From contig JAFUQQ010000006.1 of the NCBI GenBank assembly GCA_017472285.1, forward strand, positions 1 through 64,000: a DNA stretch of 64,000 nt, in the 5' to 3' direction. The position numbers and the translations under genes were made by a program. Of the stretch, positions 42,260-52,256 are shown piece after piece. Below the pieces are notes generated by a model, which did not search any database, was not told the origin of the DNA, and saw only the letters and a list, made by a program, of their open reading frames with translations. Origin of the DNA: Clostridia bacterium (lineage in GTDB: Bacteria > Bacillota > Clostridia > Oscillospirales > CAG-272). How positions within the stretch are numbered: the first letter of the stretch is position 1; every line of letters begins with the position of its first letter.

Positions 42260-42880
42260 TTATTTCAAAGACAATTTTTTCGTATCCAAGGAATATTCTT
42301 CCAACATTGCATTCACCGTTCCAAGCGACATGACACCGACGTTTTTCGCAAGGACATCCACAGGAATTTTTTTGCCTGTTTGAGACCACTTGCGATATAC
42401 GGAAAACATTCCCGATACAACGTAATCCATGACAAGAGCGATCAAATCTTCATCCACGTCAAGATATCTTGAAAAATAATCTTTTCCCTTTTCTTTCAGA
42501 CGGGTTTCTACCTTGACAATCAGACGGGAAGTCTTGCTGATATTCAGAAGATAACCGAAAAATTCCATATTATTGCTTACCGCTTCTGTGACGCAAAGAA
42601 AGAGCTTATAAAAATCCAGCGTTTCGCCATTATACCAATCTGTCGCCTTGATCGCGGAAACAAATTTTTCGACCGCTTCATTTTCGATCTCCTCGATCAC
42701 CTGATAAATGCTCTGATAATAATTATAAAACGTCTTTCTGTTGATCTGTGCCTCTACAGCAAGTTCCGTAATGGAAATATCTTCGATCGATTTGTGCGAA
42801 AGTAAACGAAGGGTCGCTTCTCTGATTGCTTTTTTTGTCTTGATGATACGGATATCCGTCTTTTTGGTTGTGTTTTCCAT
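42260..42880 (-). CDS. TetR-family transcriptional regulator, 206 aa
   Basis: The N-terminal helix-turn-helix is typical: KKAIREATLRLLSHKS, then ISITELAVEAQINRKTFYNYYQS at about residues 38-60. The C-terminal helical ligand domain is not classifiable. The ATG at 42880 follows AAAGGA by 11 bp; an upstream in-frame start at 42934 has none. It heads the operon with acyltransferase, ROK kinase, SIS protein and a putative secreted protein, and probably regulates it in response to a lipid-like or sugar-derived signal. Confidence 0.88.
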   Translation of the reverse strand: MENTTKKTDIRIIKTKKAIREATLRLLSHKSIEDISITELAVEAQINRKTFYNYYQSIYQVIEEIENEAVEKFVSAIKATDWYNGETLDFYKLFLCVTEAVSNNMEFFGYLLNISKTSRLIVKVETRLKEKGKDYFSRYLDVDEDLIALVMDYVVSGMFSVYRKWSQTGKKIPVDVLAKNVGVMSLGTVNAMLEEYSLDTKKLSLK

Positions 42881-43025
42881 AAAAAAATATTCCTTTGTCC
42901 TTATATTATAAACCACAAACGTGTATGATGTCAACAGGAGAACATCATATGCATTTGAATATATAACGAATTAACAGACTAAAAAGGGACAAAATCCCAA
43001 AAATTTGTTGCGCGAATCCTTTCTC

Positions 43026-43577
43026 TTATAATGCAAAATGCTCTTTTATCATGCGAGCTGCCGTATCGGGTGATAACTCGGAATTATCGATTTTCATATA
43101 ATGATCAAACGGGATTTCCCCCTCTATGCTTTCCAAACGGTATTTTGCATCGTGATGCTTCAATAATTGATTGGAGAATGCAACATCACGCTTAGATGCC
43201 TTATTTTTCAAACGGTTTTCCGTCACGTTTCTTTCCAAACGAATTTCCTGCGGTGCAACAAGCTCGACATAATAAAACTCTGTACCGTAAGGCTCAAAAA
43301 TAGACTTGATACCTTCAATATAATCCCAATTAGACTTTTGATCGAAAGCCCACATAAATGTAAAGATCATGCCATACTGTTCAGATTTCGCAAATTCTTC
43401 AAAAATAACTGTACGAAGTCTTTCCGTGGCACGTCCATGATAACTTCCAAAAATTTCAATGACAGGCTCAATCATCATATGATTGTGAAATAACCGCAGT
43501 TCCGTTATTTTCATCAATTCCTGTCCCACCGTCATTTTGCCAACGGCGGTATTGCCAATTAAAAATAATAATTTCAT
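43026..43577 (-). CDS. P-loop kinase-like protein, 183 aa
   Basis: The N-terminal P-loop reads LFLIGNTAVGKMTVGQEL; the usual T/S after GK is replaced by M, with T next. Segments such as HNHMMIEPVIEIFG and YYVELVAPQEIRLERNVTENR have the look of shikimate/gluconate/chloramphenicol-type kinases with a lid helix rich in arginine. The substrate is unknown. I prefer the ATG at 43577, with GAAAGG 9 bp upstream. It stands alone beyond the leu operon. Confidence 0.75.
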   Translation of the reverse strand: MKLLFLIGNTAVGKMTVGQELMKITELRLFHNHMMIEPVIEIFGSYHGRATERLRTVIFEEFAKSEQYGMIFTFMWAFDQKSNWDYIEGIKSIFEPYGTEFYYVELVAPQEIRLERNVTENRLKNKASKRDVAFSNQLLKHHDAKYRLESIEGEIPFDHYMKIDNSELSPDTAARMIKEHFAL

Positions 43578-43600
43578 AATCATTTACCTTTCATTAAAAA

Positions 43601-43645
43601 CACAAAGGGACGGATTGATTCATCATCCGCCCCTTTGTGTTTCAT
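43601..43645. terminator. Terminator of the leu operon
   Basis: CACAAAGGG (43601-43609) pairs with CCCTTTGTG (43631-43639) with an inner GGAT/ATCC pairing, just past the leuB stop. Confidence 0.8.
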
Positions 43646-43662
43646 CTTTGTTATAAAAAGAA

Positions 43663-44730
43663 TCAAATATTTTCCAAAATTTTATCCGTCATCTCGACCG
43701 TACCGAGCGCATCGCCGCCGTGTGCGATATCTGCTGTACGGAAGCCAGCTTCGAGAACCCTGTCAACCGCATTTTCAATAGCAAGTGCTTCATTTTCAAG
43801 CGCGAACGCATAGCGAAGCATCATTGCCGCAGAAAGAATCGTTGCAATCGGATTTGCTTTGTTCTGACCCGCAATATCGGGCGCAGAACCGTGGATCGGT
43901 TCATAAAGACCTCTCTTTGTCGCACCGATGGATGCGGAAGGAAGCATACCGATCGAACCCGTGATCTGAGAAGCTTCATCGGAAAGGATATCGCCAAACA
44001 TATTGGAGGTCACAATCACGTCAAACTGAGAAGGATTGCGTACAAGCTGCATAGCCGCGTTATCAACAAGCATATCCGTAACGGTTACGTCGGGATATTC
44101 CGCTGCAATTTCATGCACGGTCTTTCTCCAAAGACGAGAAGTTTCCAGCACGTTTGCCTTATCGATGCTGATGACTCTCTTATTGCGAACACGAGCCGCC
44201 TCAAATGCCGCTCTTGCAATTCTTTCGATTTCCATACGGCTGTACTGTTCGGTATCGTAGGCTTCTTCGCCGTATTTACCCTCACGGTAGCCGCGGTCGC
44301 CAAAATAGATACCGCCTGTGAGTTCACGAACAATCATAATATCAAAACCTTTTTCAACAAGGTCAGGACGAAGGGGGGAATCGTCCTTGAGTGCCGCATA
44401 AAGACGAGCGGGACGGAGGTTGGTATAAAGCTCCATTGCCGCGCGGATGCCGAGAAGAGCCTTTTCGGGACGGCAATTGCCGGGGAGAGTATCCCACTTA
44501 GGACCGCCGACCGCGCCTAAAAGTACGCTATCGGAAGCAAGACAACCCTTTACGGTTTCTTCGGGAAGCGGTGCGCCCGTCGCATCGATGGCAGAACCGC
44601 CGATGAGATAAGGCGTGAAATTGAAAGTATGACCGAATTTTTCACCGATCTTTTCCAGAACGCGAACGGCAGAATCCACGATCTCGGGACCGATACCGTC
44701 GCCTTTGAGCAATGCAATATTCAAATTCAT
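43663..44730 (-). CDS. leuB: 3-isopropylmalate dehydrogenase, 355 aa
   Basis: NAD-dependent oxidative decarboxylation of 3-isopropylmalate, third step of leucine synthesis. Visible family blocks are [12 protein letters not shown] at the start, [14 protein letters not shown], the substrate arginines in [31 protein letters not shown], the catalytic lysine in [12 protein letters not shown], aspartates in [14 protein letters not shown], and the NAD loop [17 protein letters not shown]. Start at 44730, with GGAGA upstream. It is the last gene of the leuACDB operon and is separated from leuD by a MITE-like palindrome. Confidence 0.95.
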   Translation of the reverse strand: MNLNIALLKGDGIGPEIVDSAVRVLEKIGEKFGHTFNFTPYLIGGSAIDATGAPLPEETVKGCLASDSVLLGAVGGPKWDTLPGNCRPEKALLGIRAAMELYTNLRPARLYAALKDDSPLRPDLVEKGFDIMIVRELTGGIYFGDRGYREGKYGEEAYDTEQYSRMEIERIARAAFEAARVRNKRVISIDKANVLETSRLWRKTVHEIAAEYPDVTVTDMLVDNAAMQLVRNPSQFDVIVTSNMFGDILSDEASQITGSIGMLPSASIGATKRGLYEPIHGSAPDIAGQNKANPIATILSAAMMLRYAFALENEALAIENAVDRVLEAGFRTADIAHGGDALGTVEMTDKILENI

Positions 44731-44772
44731 GGTTATTTTCTCCATTCTGTATTTTCAATAAGAGGTACGGTA

Positions 44773-44941
44773 GGGAGATGCTTTTTAAAAAAAGCACCTC
44801 CCCACACCCCTTCGCAAAAACTTTTCTCTGTGGCAAATCCCCGTTTGTTGCGGTGCGTGCCTCAATAAAGACAGTGCCACCACAGAGGAAGTTTTTTGAA
44901 AGGGGACTGGGGGAAACTTTTTTCCAAAAAAGTTTCCCCCA
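44773..44941. repeat. MITE-like compound palindrome between leuD and leuB
   Basis: One end is the GGGAGATGCTTTTT hairpin (44773-44802), the other the GGGGGAAACTTTTTT hairpin (44909-44940). Between them CAAAAACTTTTCTCTGTGG pairs with CCACAGAGGAAGTTTTTTG. The 170-bp unit has no coding capacity. The same layout recurs at 46769. Confidence 0.75.
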
Positions 44942-44949
44942 GAAAAAAG

Positions 44950-45444
44950 TTAGCGGATATTTCCCTTTTTGATGGATTCCATCAAGCCGCCGTCAGCGAT
45001 GATCTTGCCGATAAATTCCGGGAAAGGTTTCGTTGTATAAGTCGTGCCCGTGGTTTCGTCCTTGATGATACCCGTATCAGAATCGGATGTAATCATATCG
45101 CCGTCAACAATACCCTCTGCCGCTTCGGGACATTCATAGATGGCAAGACCGATATTGATCGCGTTGCGGTAGAAGATTCTTGCGAAGCTCTTTGCGATAA
45201 CGAGCGTTACGCCGCTTTCCTTGATGGCAAGGGGCGCGTGTTCACGGGAAGAACCGCAACCGAAGTTGTTGCCCGCAACGATGATGTTATGGGTCTTTAC
45301 TCTTTCCTGAAAAGATGCGTCAAGGTCTTCCATGCAGTGAGAAGCGAGTTCTTTTTTATCAATGGTATTGAGATATCTGGCGGGAATGATAACGTCTGTA
45401 TCCACGTTATCGCCGTATTTGATGACTTTTCCTTCAAATTTCAT
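44950..45444 (-). CDS. leuD: 3-isopropylmalate dehydratase small subunit, 164 aa
   Basis: With LeuC it isomerises 2- to 3-isopropylmalate. The swivelling domain motif [18 protein letters not shown] is complete, preceded by [11 protein letters not shown] and followed by [14 protein letters not shown]. The size is that of the archaeal/clostridial short type. AAAGGTAGG is before the ATG, and the gene begins 19 bp after leuC. Confidence 0.95.
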   Translation of the reverse strand: MKFEGKVIKYGDNVDTDVIIPARYLNTIDKKELASHCMEDLDASFQERVKTHNIIVAGNNFGCGSSREHAPLAIKESGVTLVIAKSFARIFYRNAINIGLAIYECPEAAEGIVDGDMITSDSDTGIIKDETTGTTYTTKPFPEFIGKIIADGGLMESIKKGNIR

Positions 45445-45463
45445 ATCAAGTTACCTACCTTTC

Positions 45464-46729
45464 TTATGCGTCAAGCTCGTCTGCGGAAGCAATTCTGCCG
45501 AGGATAGCGGAAGCAGCCGCAACAGCAGGAGATGCGAGATATACTTCGGAAGTGGGGTCGCCCATTCTGCCGACGAAGTTACGGTTTGTGGTCGCAACAG
45601 CTCTTTCATGAGGCGCAAGGATACCCATATGACCGCCAAGGCAAGGACCGCAAGTGGGGGTGGAAACCGCACAGCCGGCGTTAATAAAGACCTCAAGCAG
45701 ACCTTCCTTCATGGCACGGAGGTAAATTTCCTGTGTTGCGGGAATGATGATGGCACGAACGCCCTTTGCAACCTTTCTGCCGCGCATGATCTCAGCCGCT
45801 TCCTTGATATTTTCGTAATAACCGTTGGTGCAGGAGCCAATCACGACCTGATCGATCTTGATCTCATCGATTTCATCTGTGGTATGTGTATTTTCGGGAA
45901 GATGAGGGAATGCGACGGTAGGTTTGATCTGAGAGAGATCGATTTCAACAACTTCATCATAAATCGCGTCTTCGTCCGCCTTATAGATAACAGGCTGTCT
46001 GTCGGAGCGTTCTGCGATATAAGCGAGAGTCTTATCGTCGACCTCGAAGATACCGTTCTTTGCGCCCGCTTCGATTGCCATATTACAAATGGTAAGACGG
46101 TCGGTAACGGAGAGCGCGTGTGCGCCTTCGCCTGTAAATTCCATGGAACGATAAAGTGCGCCGTCAACGCCGATCTTACCGATGATATGGAGGATCACGT
46201 CCTTACCCGTAACATGAGGACGGGGTGTACCTGTGAGTACGAATTTGATGGCGGAAGGAACCTTGAACCAAGCCTTGCCGATCGCCATACCGCAAGCCAT
46301 ATCGCTGGAGCCGACACCTGTGGAGAACGCGCCGAGTGCGCCATATGTACAAGTATGAGAGTCTGCACCGATGACAACGTCACCGGAAACAACGAGACCT
46401 TTTTCGGGCAGAAGTGCGTGTTCAACGCCCATCTGACCAACGTCATAGAAGTTGACGACTTCCTTTTCTGCGCAGAAATCGCGGCACATTTTGCACTGGA
46501 TCGCCGCTTTGATATCCTTGTTGGGCGCGAAATGGTCCATGACCATCGTTACCTTTTCTTTGTCGTATACGTTATCAAAGCCGAGCTTATTGAATTCGCG
46601 GATGGCAACGGGAGAGGTGATATCGTTGCCGAGCACACGGTCGAGCGAAACGAGGATAAGTTCGCCTGCTTCTACTTTTTCAAGTCCCGCGTGTGCCGCG
46701 AGAATTTTTTGTGTCATTGTCATAGACAT
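45464..46729 (-). CDS. leuC: 3-isopropylmalate dehydratase large subunit, 421 aa
   Basis: Aconitase-type subunit carrying the 4Fe-4S cluster. The three cluster cysteines are visible in [13 protein letters not shown] and in [33 protein letters not shown] is the usual substrate-binding block. The short form (about 420 residues) is the type that pairs with a 160-residue LeuD. AAGG lies before the ATG. A MITE-like repeat separates it from leuA upstream. Confidence 0.95.
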   Translation of the reverse strand: MSMTMTQKILAAHAGLEKVEAGELILVSLDRVLGNDITSPVAIREFNKLGFDNVYDKEKVTMVMDHFAPNKDIKAAIQCKMCRDFCAEKEVVNFYDVGQMGVEHALLPEKGLVVSGDVVIGADSHTCTYGALGAFSTGVGSSDMACGMAIGKAWFKVPSAIKFVLTGTPRPHVTGKDVILHIIGKIGVDGALYRSMEFTGEGAHALSVTDRLTICNMAIEAGAKNGIFEVDDKTLAYIAERSDRQPVIYKADEDAIYDEVVEIDLSQIKPTVAFPHLPENTHTTDEIDEIKIDQVVIGSCTNGYYENIKEAAEIMRGRKVAKGVRAIIIPATQEIYLRAMKEGLLEVFINAGCAVSTPTCGPCLGGHMGILAPHERAVATTNRNFVGRMGDPTSEVYLASPAVAAASAILGRIASADELDA

Positions 46730-46768
46730 AATGATGACCTTCTTTCTTTATTTTTAAGGAGGACGATA

Positions 46769-46917
46769 GGGGAAACTTTTTTATAAAAAAGTTTCCCCTA
46801 AAACCCTTTCAAAAAATTTTATAATATAAAATCTGCTTTTTATAATTGGGGATATTCATATGAAAAGTTTTTGCGGAGGGGGTTCGGGGATGTGCTTTTT
46901 TTAAAAAGCATCTTCCC
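46769..46917. repeat. MITE-like compound palindrome between leuA and leuC
   Basis: The ends are GGGGAAACTTTTTT...AAAAGTTTCCCC (46769-46798) and GGGATGTGCTTTTTT...AAAGCATCTTCCC (46887-46917). CCCTTTCAAAAAATTTT and AAAAGTTTTTGCGGAGGG between them are roughly complementary. It is the same unit as at 44773 but in the other orientation. Confidence 0.75.
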
Positions 46918-46929
46918 GAAAAAAGTCGC

Positions 46930-48588
46930 TTATTCCGAAAGCATTCTGTTGATCGCGCTGACTAGTGCCTTGACGGAGGAGAATACGATATCGCTGTCGA
47001 TACCTGCACCCCAGGATGTACCCTTTGCGTTCTTGATGGAAACGTAGGAAGCCGCACGGGAAGTCGAACCGTCGCTGAGGGCGTGTTCTGAATAAGTGTC
47101 GAGCGTATAGCATTTGCCGATCACAGAAATGATCGCGCCGGAAACCGCGTCCAAACTACCGTTACCAATGGAAGACACGGTATAAGGCTGACCGTTCCAT
47201 CTCATGAGAACTTCCGCAACGGTGATGCCGTTTTCCTTACGGAAATGCACTTCTCTGACAGCAAGCTTACCTTCGATATTGACGTAATTATCCATAAAGA
47301 TATCATAAACTTCTGCGGGAGAAAGCTCCTTGTGTGCGTGGTCGGAAACGCTCTTGACGTGATAACCGAACACTTCGCGCATCTTGGGAGGCAGAACGAG
47401 AGAATATTTGGTTTCAAGCAGATAACCGATACCGCCCTTACCCGACTGGGAGTTGATACGGATAACGTCCGCTTCATAAACACGACCGAGGTCGGTGGGG
47501 TCAATGGGGAGATAGGGGACGTTCCAGATACCGTTGCCCTTTGTTTCGCGGTAGTGCATACCTTTCGCGATAGCGTCCTGGTGAGAACCGCTGAACGCCG
47601 CGAAGACGAGCGCGCCGCTATACGGCTGACGTTCATAAACGTGCATACGGGTTACTTTTTCGTAAGTCGCGCAAATTTCGGGCATATTGGAGAAATCAAG
47701 CTCAGGATCGATACCCTGAGAATACATATTGAGCGCAAGCGTAATGATATCGACGTTACCCGTGCGTTCACCGTTACCGAAAAGCGTACCTTCGATACGG
47801 TCGCCGCCCGCAAGAAGTCCCATTTCGCTATCCGCAACGGCACAGCCGCGGTCATTATGCGGATGGAGAGAAATGATGAGATTTTCTCTGTTGTGGAGAT
47901 GGTTGCACATATATTCAACCTGATTTGCGTAAACATGAGGCATGGAGTGGGAAACGGTTACGGGAAGATTGATGATGACCTTGTCCTCTGCTGTGGGCTG
48001 CCAGATATCGATGACTTCGTTACAGATCTCTGCGGCAAATTCGGGCTCTGTACCTGTAAAGCTTTCGGGAGAATATTCAAAGGTGAAATGACCGGGAGTC
48101 TTTTCGCGGTACTGCTTGCAGAGGTTTGCGCCGAATTTCGCGATCTCAATGATTTCTTCCTTGGATTTTTTGAAAACCTGTTCACGCTGTGCCACAGAGG
48201 TGGAATTATAAAGATGAACGACAGCGTGTTTTGCGCCGCGGAGCGCTTCAAAAGTCTTGGCGATGATATGTTCACGGGACTGTGTGAGTACCTGAATGGT
48301 AACGTCATCGGGGATCATATCGTTTTCAATGAGTGTGCGGCAGAATTCATATTCCGTTTCGCTTGCCGCCGGGAAACCGATTTCGATTTCCTTGAAACCT
48401 ACTTTGACGAGAAGTTTGAAAAATTCAAGTTTTTCTTCCAGGCTCATCGGAATGATGAGTGCCTGATTGCCGTCACGGAGGTCAACGCTGCACCAGATCG
48501 GTGCTTTTTCAAGATGTGTTTTTTTCATCCATTCCCCGTTTGATTCTACGGGGAAAAACTGTTTGGTATATTTCTGATAACCGTTCAT
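46930..48588 (-). CDS. leuA: 2-isopropylmalate synthase (long LeuA type), 552 aa
   Basis: Condenses acetyl-CoA with 2-ketoisovalerate, the first committed step to leucine. The catalytic barrel shows CSVDLRDGNQALIIPMSLEE with the metal aspartate, SLHPHNDRGCAVADSE with the metal histidines, and GNGERTGNVDIITLALN. The C-terminal regulatory domain, which binds leucine, is present (about 430-552) with IGNGSLDAVSGAI. Length and motifs are those of the long type known from actinobacteria and many Clostridia. Start at 48588, after AAGGA. Expression is controlled by the T-box leader upstream. Confidence 0.95.
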   Translation of the reverse strand: MNGYQKYTKQFFPVESNGEWMKKTHLEKAPIWCSVDLRDGNQALIIPMSLEEKLEFFKLLVKVGFKEIEIGFPAASETEYEFCRTLIENDMIPDDVTIQVLTQSREHIIAKTFEALRGAKHAVVHLYNSTSVAQREQVFKKSKEEIIEIAKFGANLCKQYREKTPGHFTFEYSPESFTGTEPEFAAEICNEVIDIWQPTAEDKVIINLPVTVSHSMPHVYANQVEYMCNHLHNRENLIISLHPHNDRGCAVADSEMGLLAGGDRIEGTLFGNGERTGNVDIITLALNMYSQGIDPELDFSNMPEICATYEKVTRMHVYERQPYSGALVFAAFSGSHQDAIAKGMHYRETKGNGIWNVPYLPIDPTDLGRVYEADVIRINSQSGKGGIGYLLETKYSLVLPPKMREVFGYHVKSVSDHAHKELSPAEVYDIFMDNYVNIEGKLAVREVHFRKENGITVAEVLMRWNGQPYTVSSIGNGSLDAVSGAIISVIGKCYTLDTYSEHALSDGSTSRAASYVSIKNAKGTSWGAGIDSDIVFSSVKALVSAINRMLSE

Positions 48589-48674
48589 AGCAAAATCCTT
48601 TCCTGCTATCTTATATTTTACGAGTACAAAAAGTTTCGGCAATGCGAAACGCAGAGAAACGAGTCTATAAGAAC

Positions 48675-48925
48675 AAAAAATCTCTTTTGCAGACAGGGGT
48701 ATTCCCCATGCAAAAGAGACGAAGTTACATCATAACCCGCGGTACCACTCTTTTTTGATAACAAAGCCGTTATCCACTCTGCCCATGTCGCATTCAACAC
48801 AGTCACTCTGTAACGGGAGGAACCCGTTTCCGCCTACTCGAAAGTCTTTCGCCGAAACTGCTCAGGGGAGGAGTTATTCATCAAAACCGCCGCTGTCTTA
48901 CACCAACCGACAGCTCTCTGTGAGG
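48675..48925 (-). promoter_or_regulatory. T-box leader (leucine) of the leu operon
   Basis: On the minus strand: stem I begins with AGAGAGCTGTCGGTTGGTG (near 48920), the T-box sequence AGAGTGGTACCGCGGGTTAT lies at 48732-48751, and a terminator TCTCTTTTGCA...TGCAAAAGAGA with a T-run lies near 48682-48722. In the expected specifier loop, CTC at 48871-48873 is a leucine codon, matching the genes downstream. Uncharged tRNA-Leu would prevent termination. Confidence 0.92.
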
Positions 48926-48969
48926 CATTTTTGAAGTTTGTTTCCCCTTCAAACGCATTTAGTAAGAAC

Positions 48970-48998
48970 ATTATACTAAAAATTTATGCGTTTGTCAA
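48970..48998 (-). promoter_or_regulatory. Consensus promoter of the leu operon
   Basis: Minus strand: TTGACA (48993-48998), 17 bp, TATAAT (48970-48975). The transcript starts near 48963, about 40 nt before stem I of the T-box, and the whole leader to leuA is about 375 nt. The rest of the gap from 48589 to 49092 holds the GH3 terminator. Confidence 0.9.
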
Positions 48999-49050
48999 CA
49001 AACAAAACAAATTTTTTATCATAATTTATGTGAATTTTTTTACTTATCAA

Positions 49051-49082
49051 AAGAACCGCAGAAAAATTCTGCGGTTCTTCAT
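49051..49082. terminator. Terminator of the GH3 gene
   Basis: AAGAACCGCAGAA (49051-49063) pairs with TTCTGCGGTTCTT (49067-49079). It lies between the GH3 stop and the leu promoter, on the minus strand. Confidence 0.8.
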
Positions 49083-49092
49083 AAAAAAGGGG

Positions 49093-52000
49093 TTATTTCT
49101 TTTCGTTCTGAAGTGCGGTCAGAACAAGGAGTTCCAAAATACGTTTTACGGATTTACGAACGGTTTCGCGAGGCAAAGAACCGTCTTCCAAAGCGCGTAC
49201 AACGCTTCGTGTATCACCGAAATGCATCTTGAGGTCATGTCCCGCGCGAAGCTCCTTCACATGAACGGAGTCATTGGAGAAATCTGTCATGAGTACGCCG
49301 AGATAACCGAAATCTTCACGCATAACACCGCGGCAGATCACGGGATCTTCACAGACTTTCGTGCCGTTGATATGGTTATAGGAAGTCATGATCGAATACG
49401 GATTTGATTTTTTGATAACGATCTCAAAGGATCTCATATAGATTTCACGGAGTGCTCTTGCGGAAACGCGGCTGTTGGAACGCATACGCTGAAATTCCGT
49501 ATTATTGGCAGCAAAGTGCTTGACCGTTGCCGCAACGTCCTTTTCCTGAACGCCGTTGATGATGGCAGAAGCGATCTCACCGGAAACGACAGGATCTTCG
49601 GAATTGTATTCAAAGTTACGTCCGCAACAAGGATTTCTGTGAATATTGATCGCGGGGGCAAGCCATACGTCGATATTATACTGATGTGCTTCCTCACCGA
49701 TCGCGCGACCAAGTTCTCTTGCAAGCGATGTGTTGAAAGAAGAAGCAAGCATCGTACCGGAGGGATAAACCGTTGTATTGTCATTCAGACGCAGACCGAC
49801 GGGACCGTCAGCCCAACGTGCTTCGGGAATACCTCTGTTCGGCATATAACCGATTCGACCTTCCGCATTACCGCAGGAAAGGAGAGCCAATTCTTCATCG
49901 GAGAAGCTTTCTACAAAGTCATTCATGGAAAGCTTGCGTTCCAGAACGTCACGGAAGTCAAAACCGTGTCTTCTTTCAGAAAGAGGACGGCGTTCGTAGT
50001 TATCGATGCTATCACCGACCATACCCGTAACGAGAGCTTCCTTTGCACGTTCTTCGATCTTGACGTTCTTTCTCGTGCTGGGCGAAAACTCGAAATACGC
50101 AACGCGGGGTGTTACGGAGGATACGGAAACAACGTTGAGGAAAACGTCACCCTTCGGGAATGCCAGTCTGATGGGGTCGGAAGTTACATAATTGCCTTTG
50201 CCTGTATGTTTCAGGACAACCTTTTCAATATCCTGTGTGACGTTAGAAACGAGGAAGGAGAATGTATCGCGCAGATCAAGCTCCTGTGGATGACGGTTTT
50301 CATAACGCAAACGCACGTCATAATAGCCCGCCTTTTTGACGCTCAGATGATACATTGCGTAACGTCCCGGCGTATGCATTCGCGCAAGCTCACGACCGCT
50401 CTTGATGACACCTTCCGGGTCATAATAAGGCTTATTGAATACCCAAAGCGCCGCTTCAACGTATTTACCGCCCTGCATATAGGAGGTACCCGTTGCATCA
50501 ACAACGGTCGGTTCGTCATTCTTTTCGAGTGTAATCGAGCGAATGGCAAATTTTCCGTCTTTTTTCGCGCAGAAGGTAATCTCTGTCGTACCCATCGGAA
50601 GAATGATTTCCGCACCCTTATAATGTGCTTCCGCTTCGATCATCGGAAGACCGTTGAGAAGGATCTCGTAATCCGCCTCTGTGTTGGGGATGACGTGGAA
50701 GTGTGTACGGTACATACCCATCGCGGAAACGCTAAGTCTGTACGTTACTTTTTCGCCCGCGCGGAGATATTCGATATCGCCATCACAGGAATAGAAACCG
50801 TGAGCGGGGATACGGTTGGGTTTATTCGGTTCGATCGGGAAACCGAGATTGGGATCGGGAGGGATACAAGGAAGTTTTTCATAAGAACCGTCTGCTCTCA
50901 GACGCTCGGGGAGCTCCGTTTCCATATGTACGCACTGTTTGATCACCTGTGTTTCGGGATTGTCATACGTACCGATTTTCATCAGTTTTTCGACGTTATT
51001 ACCGAGATAGATAGCGTATTCGCCTGCGGGCATAACCCATGCATCGCGTGTACCGAGTACACCCGTATCATCAAAGGATGCCATATCGGCGATCGGAATC
51101 ACAAGAGAAAGATACGTTTCGTCACCGGGTTCGAGCAACGCGGTCTTATCAAAAGCGCGAAGCTCAAAAGCAGGTGCGCCGAGCGCGCTCGCGGGTGCAG
51201 ACGTATAGAGCATAACAACTTCTTTACCTGCGCGTTTGCCCGTATTCTTTACAGAAACAACGGCACGAATCTTACCCTTGATGGTGGGATCGTATTCAAA
51301 ATGCGCGCATCTGATTTCAAATTCCGTATAAGAAAGACCGTGACCGAAAGGATAAAGGACACTGTTTTTCATATAAGGGAAGGTTTCAAAATAACGGTAG
51401 CCAACGAAGATATCTTCGCTGTAATTCTGAACGATACCCGATCTTGCGCCAAATTCATAAGCGCAGGGATAGTCGCCGTAATGACGGGCAACGGTATCGG
51501 TCAGTTTTGCGGAAGGAGATACTTTGCCGACAAGGATATTGCCAAGCGCATTGCCGCCTTCCATACCGGGAAGATTCAGGAGAAGAACCGCTTTGATTTC
51601 TTCTCTTTCCGTAAAGGAAAGATCGATGAGGTTACCGGAGTTGACGACAATGATGACGTTTGCGAAATAACGGCAGACCGATTCGAGCAGACATTTTTCT
51701 TCAGAAGACAGCATATAGTCGCCTTCCATATAAACAACGTCATCGTTTTCACCGGCTGTACGTCCGAGCACGACGATTGCTTTTTTCGCGCCGCGCAGAG
51801 ATACTTCTTTCACGTCTTCATCCGTGATCGGCATTTCGGGATGGATATGCGAACCGCTTCCCCATACGCCAAAGGAGGGGATGGGATTTTCTTTTTCCCA
51901 AGCGATATATTTTTCCATCAAGGGTTCATCCACGACAACGCCTGCGTTACGGATACCGTCCAGCACGTTGACTTCATATTCGGAAAGACAAAAAGCCGAA

Positions 52001-52161
52001 CCTGTACCGCATTTGATCGTATTGATCTGCGTTCTGCCGAAAACGGCAACTTTTTCTTGACCAAGCGGCAAAACGCCGTCTTTATTTTTCAGAAGGACAA
52101 TGCCTTCTTCCGCGATCTCACGCGTCAGACGGTAACGTGCCGCTTTATTTTTATAATTCAT
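49093..52161 (-). CDS. Circularly permuted GH3 glycoside hydrolase, 1022 aa
   Basis: The domains of this beta-glycosidase are in reverse order: the GH3 C-terminal sandwich first (about 20-290, with LPGMEGGNALGNILVGKVSPSAKL and YPFGHGLSYTEF), then a fibronectin-III-like domain, a beta-rich carbohydrate-binding-like region of about 300 residues, and the catalytic barrel last (about 740-1010, with WADGPVGLR and TVKHFAANNTEF). The nucleophile aspartate is in GVLMTDFSND, where the usual SDW is TDF. Reversed GH3 enzymes are known from rumen Ruminococcus and Butyrivibrio. There is no signal peptide. Start at 52161 gives the best product; AAAGGA lies 13 bp upstream. Substrate (glucoside, xyloside, or other) is not evident. 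Confidence 0.9.
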   Translation of the reverse strand: MNYKNKAARYRLTREIAEEGIVLLKNKDGVLPLGQEKVAVFGRTQINTIKCGTGSAFCLSEYEVNVLDGIRNAGVVVDEPLMEKYIAWEKENPIPSFGVWGSGSHIHPEMPITDEDVKEVSLRGAKKAIVVLGRTAGENDDVVYMEGDYMLSSEEKCLLESVCRYFANVIIVVNSGNLIDLSFTEREEIKAVLLLNLPGMEGGNALGNILVGKVSPSAKLTDTVARHYGDYPCAYEFGARSGIVQNYSEDIFVGYRYFETFPYMKNSVLYPFGHGLSYTEFEIRCAHFEYDPTIKGKIRAVVSVKNTGKRAGKEVVMLYTSAPASALGAPAFELRAFDKTALLEPGDETYLSLVIPIADMASFDDTGVLGTRDAWVMPAGEYAIYLGNNVEKLMKIGTYDNPETQVIKQCVHMETELPERLRADGSYEKLPCIPPDPNLGFPIEPNKPNRIPAHGFYSCDGDIEYLRAGEKVTYRLSVSAMGMYRTHFHVIPNTEADYEILLNGLPMIEAEAHYKGAEIILPMGTTEITFCAKKDGKFAIRSITLEKNDEPTVVDATGTSYMQGGKYVEAALWVFNKPYYDPEGVIKSGRELARMHTPGRYAMYHLSVKKAGYYDVRLRYENRHPQELDLRDTFSFLVSNVTQDIEKVVLKHTGKGNYVTSDPIRLAFPKGDVFLNVVSVSSVTPRVAYFEFSPSTRKNVKIEERAKEALVTGMVGDSIDNYERRPLSERRHGFDFRDVLERKLSMNDFVESFSDEELALLSCGNAEGRIGYMPNRGIPEARWADGPVGLRLNDNTTVYPSGTMLASSFNTSLARELGRAIGEEAHQYNIDVWLAPAINIHRNPCCGRNFEYNSEDPVVSGEIASAIINGVQEKDVAATVKHFAANNTEFQRMRSNSRVSARALREIYMRSFEIVIKKSNPYSIMTSYNHINGTKVCEDPVICRGVMREDFGYLGVLMTDFSNDSVHVKELRAGHDLKMHFGDTRSVVRALEDGSLPRETVRKSVKRILELLVLTALQNEKK

Positions 52162-52256
52162 TGTAATAACCATTCCTTTCACAGCAGATAATAAATTTTT
52201 TTACGAGGTAAACTTTTTTACGTAGTAAAAAACGAAAAAATCCGCTGTCATTTCAA

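Noticed and set aside
45362-48543. Plus-strand open frames opposite leuC and leuA
   Set aside because: Antisense to clear leucine genes; no start signal or domain.
49516-52191. Plus-strand open frame of 891 codons opposite the GH3 gene
   Set aside because: A shadow of the GH3 gene; no start signal and no family pattern.
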